From Brachyhypopomus gauderio (lineage: Eukaryota > Chordata > Actinopteri > Gymnotiformes > Hypopomidae): a stretch of DNA of 64,000 nt. The first letter of the stretch is position 1; each line of letters starts with the position of its first letter. Location: assembly GCF_052324685.1 (NCBI RefSeq), contig NC_135221.1, positions 426,501 to 490,500 on the forward strand. Reading direction: 5' to 3'. Under the pieces are notes generated by a model. It was not told where the DNA came from, did no database searches, and saw nothing but the letters and a program-made list of their open reading frames with translations. Shown piece after piece: positions 60,201 through 64,000 of this stretch. A program made the translations under genes and the position numbers.

Positions 60201-61100
60201 GTGCTCCAGCGTTAGCGTTAGCCCCCATGTGATGAGTGCTCCAGCGTTAGCGTTAGCCCCCGTGTGATGAGTGCTCCAGTGTTAGCGTTAGCCCCTGTGT
60301 GATGAGTGCTCCAGCGTTAGCGTTAGCCCCCATGTGATGAGTGCTCCAGCGTTAGCGTTAGCCCCCGTGTGATGAGTGCTCCAGCGTTAGCGTTAGCCCC
60401 CGTGTGATGAGTGCTCCAGCGTTAGCGTTAGCCCCCATGTGATGAGTGCTCCAGCGTTAGCGTTAGCCCCCGTGTGATGAGTGCTCCAGCGTTAGCGTTA
60501 GCCCCCGTGTGATGAGTGCTCCAGCGTCAGCCCCTGTGGCTGCTGTGGTGAAGCTGCCAGTGCTCTCTGAGCCAGCAGGAGGCGCTGTGGCGCTGAGAGC
60601 GTCCAGGGCCTGTTCACTGTCTCCTGAGTGGAGGAGAGGGGTCCAACTGCAGAAATAAACAACTCTTTGACTAAAGCACAAATCTCAGATCTCACCACTA
60701 TAGAGATACAGATGATCCTGTTATTTAATTATTAACATGATGCTTTTAACTAATCACCCTTGAATGTTTTGTAATATATTTAATATGTAGATAATATGTT
60801 AATATGTAGTTATGACTTTAGGTAATTCTGTTGCCTAAAAGTGTTAATTCATGTAAGTGTTTTACATGGTTGTGTGTTGAAACTGGCTTTTCATGTATTT
60901 TTATGCAGTAGGTCCTAATAGTGATGTTTGTGTTTTAATATTTTGTGTTTCCTTTTGTCTGATGTTTATCTTCTCACTACATGTAGCAGCCCTCCGAGCT
61001 GGAGGGTGTGTCACGAGTGCGAGTCACCAGCAGGAGGAGCTGTCAGCAGGTGGAGAGAGTAGCAGCCGTGGTGTGTCTCTCCCATGTGGAGACCCCCGAG
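48564..61100 (+). CDS. dlg3: DLG-family MAGUK scaffold gene, 5' end with L27 domain (probably dlg3)
   Basis: Coding exons are 48564-48579 (MVHKY), 50280-50411, 56353-56447 and, less surely, 60987-61100; phases fit throughout. The first three give an L27 domain: DTERAVGLLKQYQASLTSPE, SLRTSVGKVSAIFGSQLFRA and LLDIQECYEVTLQLNATENG. DLG1 has the same plan, including a tiny first exon ending just before DTQRAL. L27 domains pair MAGUK scaffolds with each other and with CASK-like partners at synapses and junctions. The order pdzd11-gdpd2-dlg points to DLG3 (SAP102). So does ECYEVT, which human DLG3 has in its own N-terminus where DLG1 and DLG2 have EFYEVT. The 60987 exon (PSELEGVSRVRV...) is open and in phase but unrecognised. 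PDZ, SH3 and guanylate-kinase exons lie beyond the window. Confidence 0.8.
48922..50062 (+). repeat. 1.1-kb purine (GAGAGACAGGG) minisatellite in dlg3 intron 1
   Basis: Tandem units of 12-15 bp (GAGAGACAGGGGAAA, GAGAGACAGGGAA, GAGAGACGGGA and variants). The plus strand is nearly all purine for over 1.1 kb, broken only by the C of GACAGG and by a few AATCAGG and ACTGGG units on the right. Open frames on both strands (ERQGRETGERDRGK-like) are composition artefacts. Confidence 0.95.
50412..54040. other. dlg3: dlg3 intron 2, left part
   Basis: About 3.6 kb with no supported exon. The sequence is AT-rich, with an old-repeat appearance near 52300-52620 and a CACACCCCTCAATTATG stretch near 53140. 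I see no intact transposon end. Confidence 0.4.
54041..54270 (+). repeat. (CT)n and (CA)n microsatellites in dlg3 intron 2
   Basis: CT-rich repeats at about 54043-54130 are followed by a pure (CA)n run at 54185-54266. Confidence 0.95.
54680..54905 (+). repeat. Two small tandem duplications around a poly-G run
   Basis: GGATAGACCACTGACATGAC occurs on both sides of a G14-15 run (54713-54727). Just to the right, a unit of about 70 bp with ACTGGTCAGCTGGTATGTCC, TCATGACTATAACCCAGTG and TATATTAAAGTATGGTA is present twice (54773-54900). Confidence 0.85.
54906..55395. other. dlg3: dlg3 intron 2, unique stretch before the solo LTR
   Basis: No exon, RNA gene or transposon end is recognised. Confidence 0.4.
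55396..56290 (+). mobile_element. 895-bp solo LTR with 5-bp target duplication in dlg3 intron 2
   Basis: The sequence starts TGTCACGTCCAGCTCCGCCC and ends CCGCCTCCGTCAATCGTTAC plus A. CCTAT flanks both sides (55391-55395 and 56291-56295), a perfect 5-bp duplication as made by Gypsy or retrovirus-like integrases. AATAAAGTCC at about 56239 is the expected polyadenylation signal. No internal genes remain. The right end lies only about 60 bp before dlg3 exon 3. Confidence 0.95.
56448..58114. other. dlg3: dlg3 intron 3, left part
   Basis: No supported exon. It contains a purine-rich patch (56650-56780, GAGAGG and GGAGG units) and unassigned AT-rich sequence. Confidence 0.4.
58115..60530 (+). repeat. 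35/45-bp minisatellite in dlg3 intron 3
   Basis: About 60 units of 35 bp containing CCAGCGTTAGCGTTAGCCCC and CGTGTGATGAGTGCT. Many units carry an extra GGAGAGTG(C/A)T step, giving 45 bp. The right fifth (60000-60530) is almost uniform 35-mer with CCAGCGTTAGCG; the middle is rich in CCAGGGTTAGCG and CTCTGTGTG variants. The GTTAGC core is a doubled hexamer. Stop codons are frequent and no frame is long, so it is non-coding. Confidence 0.95.
60531..60986. other. dlg3: dlg3 intron 3, right part
   Basis: Unique sequence between the minisatellite and the candidate exon 4. The GC-richer patch at 60535-60650 is open in part on both strands but has no convincing splice frame. Confidence 0.4.
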
Positions 61101-61574
61101 GTGAGTGGGATGGAGCACATCTTTGGCTGAATGGAGCCGGGCATTTGAAAGTTAACTTCGCTAAGAGAATAGCGTGATGTTGTCCTGTTTAGAATACGAT
61201 GGCAATATAATATTTGTTATGAAATGTTTAATATATTTTGAGGGTGGAAGTGTTTGTGGGCTAAAACCCTACATGGACATGTGTCATCTGAGTGTCTTTG
61301 TTCATATGAATCTTCAACACATGTTTGTAGACATGGTTTCAGCACAGCCCCCAGGCTGCAAGTGTATCTGCAGAGGACAACTGCTTACATCTCTGGATGC
61401 AGAACAGCTTGTACGAACCAGAATTTTGGGTCTTAAGTGCCTCCCCCACTGGTTTATTTTTTGGTGATTTGCAATGAATTAAGTGCATGAAAGTGACTGG
61501 CATGTTCCAGTAAGTCCTGATCCCAGCTAAAACATTCACATTTGAATTAAGCACCCTCTCCACCCCTTCCAAAA
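61101..61574. other. dlg3: dlg3 intron 4, unique left part
   Basis: Non-coding. No conserved exon is recognised here. Confidence 0.4.
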
Positions 61575-62840
61575 AAGAGAAGAACACAGTAAGAGTGGTG
61601 TTTATGATGACGACACAGGTCTGTAGGATGCTGTAAACACAGTAGGAGCGGTGTTTATGATGACGACACAGGTCTGTAGGATACTGTAATAAACACAGCA
61701 AGAGCGGTGTGTATGATGACGACACAGGTCTGTAGGATGCTGTAAACACAGAGCGGTGTTTATGATGACTACACAGGTCTGTAGGATGCTGTAAACACAG
61801 AGCGGTGTTTATGATGATGACACAGGTCTGTAGGATGCTGTAAACACAGAGCGGTGTTTATGATGACGACACAGGTCTGTAGGATGCTGTAAACACAGAG
61901 CGGTGTTTATGATGACACAGGTCTGTAGGATGCTGTAAACACAGAGCGGTGTTTATGATGATGACACAGGTCTGTAGGATGCTGTAAACACAGAGCGGTG
62001 TTTATGATGACGACACAGGTCTGTAGGATGCTGTAAACACAGTAAGAGCGGTGTTTATGATGATGACACAGGTCTGTAGGATGCTGTAAACACAGTAAGA
62101 GCGGTGTTTATGATGATGACACAGGTCTGTAGGATGCTGTAAACACAGAGCGGTGTTTATGATGACGACACAGGTCTGTAGGATGCTGTAAACACAGAGC
62201 GGTGTTTATGATGATGACACAGGTCTGTAGGATGCTGTAAACACAGAGCGGTGTTTATGATGACGACACAGGTCTGTAGGATGCTGTAAACACAGAGCGG
62301 TGTTTATGATGATGACACAGGTCTGTAGGATGCTGTAAACACAGAGCGGTGTTTATGATGACGACACAGGTCTGTAGGATGCTGTAAACACAGAGCGGTG
62401 TTTATGATGACGACACAGGTCTGTAGGATGCTGTAAACACAGTAAGAGCGGTGTTTATGATGATGACACAGGTCTGTAGGATGCTGTAAACACAGAGCGG
62501 TGTTTATGATGACGACACAGGTCTGTAGGATGCTGTAAACACAGAGCGGTGTTTATGATGATGACACAGGTCTGTAGGATGCTGTAAACACAGAGCGGTG
62601 TTTATGATGATGACACAGGTCTGTAGGATGCTGTAAACACAGAGCGGTGTTTATGATGACGACACAGGTCTGTAGGATGCTGTAAACACAGAGCGGTGTT
62701 TATGATGACGACACAGGTCTGTAGGATGCTGTAAACACAGTAAGAGCGGTGTTTATGATGATGACACAGGTCTGTAGGATGCTGTAAACACAGAGCGGTG
62801 TTTATGATGACGACACAGGTCTGTAGGATGCTGTAAAGGC
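61575..62840 (+). repeat. 49/53-bp minisatellite in dlg3 intron 4
   Basis: About 25 units with CACAGAGCGGTGTTTATGAT, GA(C/T)GACACAGGTCTGTAGG and ATGCTGTAAA. Units of 49 bp carry CACAGAGCGG; others, near 53 bp, carry CACAGTAAGAGCGG. GACGAC and GATGAC alternate along much of the array, so larger blocks were amplified together. The first copies (61585-61740) are more divergent, suggesting growth toward the right. Confidence 0.95.
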
Positions 62841-63354
62841 CTCATAGTTGCAGTGCGTCATGGATTTCCTCATTTGACATGCCTTCCCAAAGCCAGCACG
62901 CCCAGTTGGCCCATGGCAGCATAAAGCCTGCAGGTGCTAGCTGTTCAGCTGAGTGGAGATCTAGTGCACAGGGCGGGGGAGTGAGGAGGAGTGAGGAGGA
63001 GGAGGAGTGAGGAGGAGAGGGGGAGGTGCTGATATGTTCAGGGGTCTCGGCCTGTGCTTTAGGAACGTGGACTCAGTGGGCTTTAAAGATGCGTAGCGTC
63101 ATCTCTGCACATTTAACTATGCAGCACAGTGCAAGACAGCAGCGTTGTGGTGACAGTGAGGCTGGGCCCAATGTAGCGTCATCTCTCCTCACACACGGGG
63201 AGGGATGCAGGGCAAGGATGGAGGGGGCAGTGAGGGAGAGAAAGAGGGAGGGAAAGGGAGAGGGGTAGAGAGGGAGAGAGACAGAAAAAGAGAGAGAGAG
63301 ACAGAGAGACGGAGAGAGAGAGAGATGCACGGAGACGGAGAGAGGGATACAGGG

Positions 63355-63410
<56 letters not shown>

Positions 63411-63556
63411 GGAGGACAGAGAGATCTCGCAGGCTGAGGGCCGGTGCAGTGCAACACAGTCAGAGCTGGAACGGACACCCAGAGCTCAGCCTTCCGCAGG
63501 TTGCCATGGAAACCACATTCCTCCCTCTGCTTGCATCCCCACAGACCGACTGCCTT

Positions 63557-63590
<34 letters not shown>

Positions 63591-64000
63591 TCTGTTCTCT
63601 GTCTTTAGCATCTCCCTTTACTCTTCATATGTGTACGCACCAGTGTAACATGGGGGGGGGGCTCCAGCTCCCTAAAATGAGCAGACATGTTCCTAAATGA
63701 ACAAGCTTAGCTTGAGTCATGATGAACGCCACAGGCAGGTGTGCAAAGACTCCGTGGTTTGTAAAAGAAGAGGACGGCACAGTGAAACGTGATCTCTCCC
63801 TTTGAGCTTACAGTCTTCTTCTCATGTGCTCCTGAGCACAGATTTCTAGTCATGATCTTTCTGTCCATTTCAGTCTAGTCATTTCTTCCCACTCATGATT
63901 AGCATTTTTCATACACTCACCTCCCCCCCTCTTAGCTTCCCCTGTTAATATGCCTCTACTTGACTCTTTCTCTTTCTTTAGCCAGTGCTGTGATGTATTG
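62841..64000. other. dlg3: dlg3 intron continuation with GA, poly-C and poly-G tracts
   Basis: GGAGGA repeats occur at 62980-63025, (GA)n-rich sequence at 63225-63410, a C run of about 30 at 63560-63590 and a G run at 63651-63660. 63420-63540 is unique GC-richer sequence, but I could not fit an exon in dlg3 phase. The window ends before any PDZ-coding exon. Confidence 0.6.

Noticed and set aside
63026-63700. Further dlg3 exon in the GA/poly-C region
   Set aside because: Frames there are low complexity, no acceptor and donor pair fits the required phase, and no PDZ-type sequence appears.

Overview
The window is nuclear DNA of a ray-finned fish. The genes have many small exons with GT/AG borders and vertebrate protein sequences. 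Between them lie typical teleost repeats: Tc1 and hAT transposons, Gypsy-type LTRs, LINE tails and very many minisatellites. Repeat tails such as the one near 43.8 kb would fit an otophysan fish, but that is only an impression.

Five protein genes can be read. From left to right they are the last two coding exons of a RAB6-like GTPase (rab41, + strand, 2.48-2.96 kb); a complete STARD10-like lipid-transfer gene (+, 5.65-8.55 kb); a complete pdzd11 (- strand, 10.48-12.02 kb); a complete gdpd2 (+, 14 coding exons, 32.96-41.64 kb); and the 5' end of a DLG-family MAGUK scaffold gene, most likely dlg3 (+, from 48.56 kb to beyond the window). The order RAB41-PDZD11-(KIF4A)-GDPD2-DLG3 is that of human Xq13.1, so this is a conserved block. 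A STARD gene sits between rab41 and pdzd11, and no recognisable kif4a lies between pdzd11 and gdpd2. The genes share a neighbourhood, not a pathway: vesicle traffic (rab41), lipid transfer (stard), membrane-transporter anchoring (pdzd11), glycerophosphoinositol hydrolysis at the plasma membrane (gdpd2) and synaptic or junctional scaffolding (dlg3).

From 13.7 to 32.4 kb is a gene-poor stretch. It holds one unidentified candidate exon (13.4-13.7 kb, -), long minisatellites, two large TAG/TAA trinucleotide arrays, the 3' end of an LTR retrotransposon, a Tc1 relic, a LINE relic and a decayed element-derived protein gene split by a 51-bp minisatellite. From 41.7 to 48.2 kb there is a solo LTR and a 2.4-kb IS630/Tc1-like transposon with long terminal inverted repeats. 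The dlg3 introns hold a 1.1-kb purine array, a second solo LTR with a perfect 5-bp target duplication, and two large minisatellites (35/45 bp and 49/53 bp units).

Almost all long open frames in the arrays are artefacts of repeat units whose length is a multiple of three. I found no new multi-gene system. The best leads are an L27-coding start in the dlg3 locus, the LTR-derived 40-bp minisatellite, the minisatellite inside a decayed element gene, a near-perfect hairpin at 46.83 kb, and the unidentified exon.
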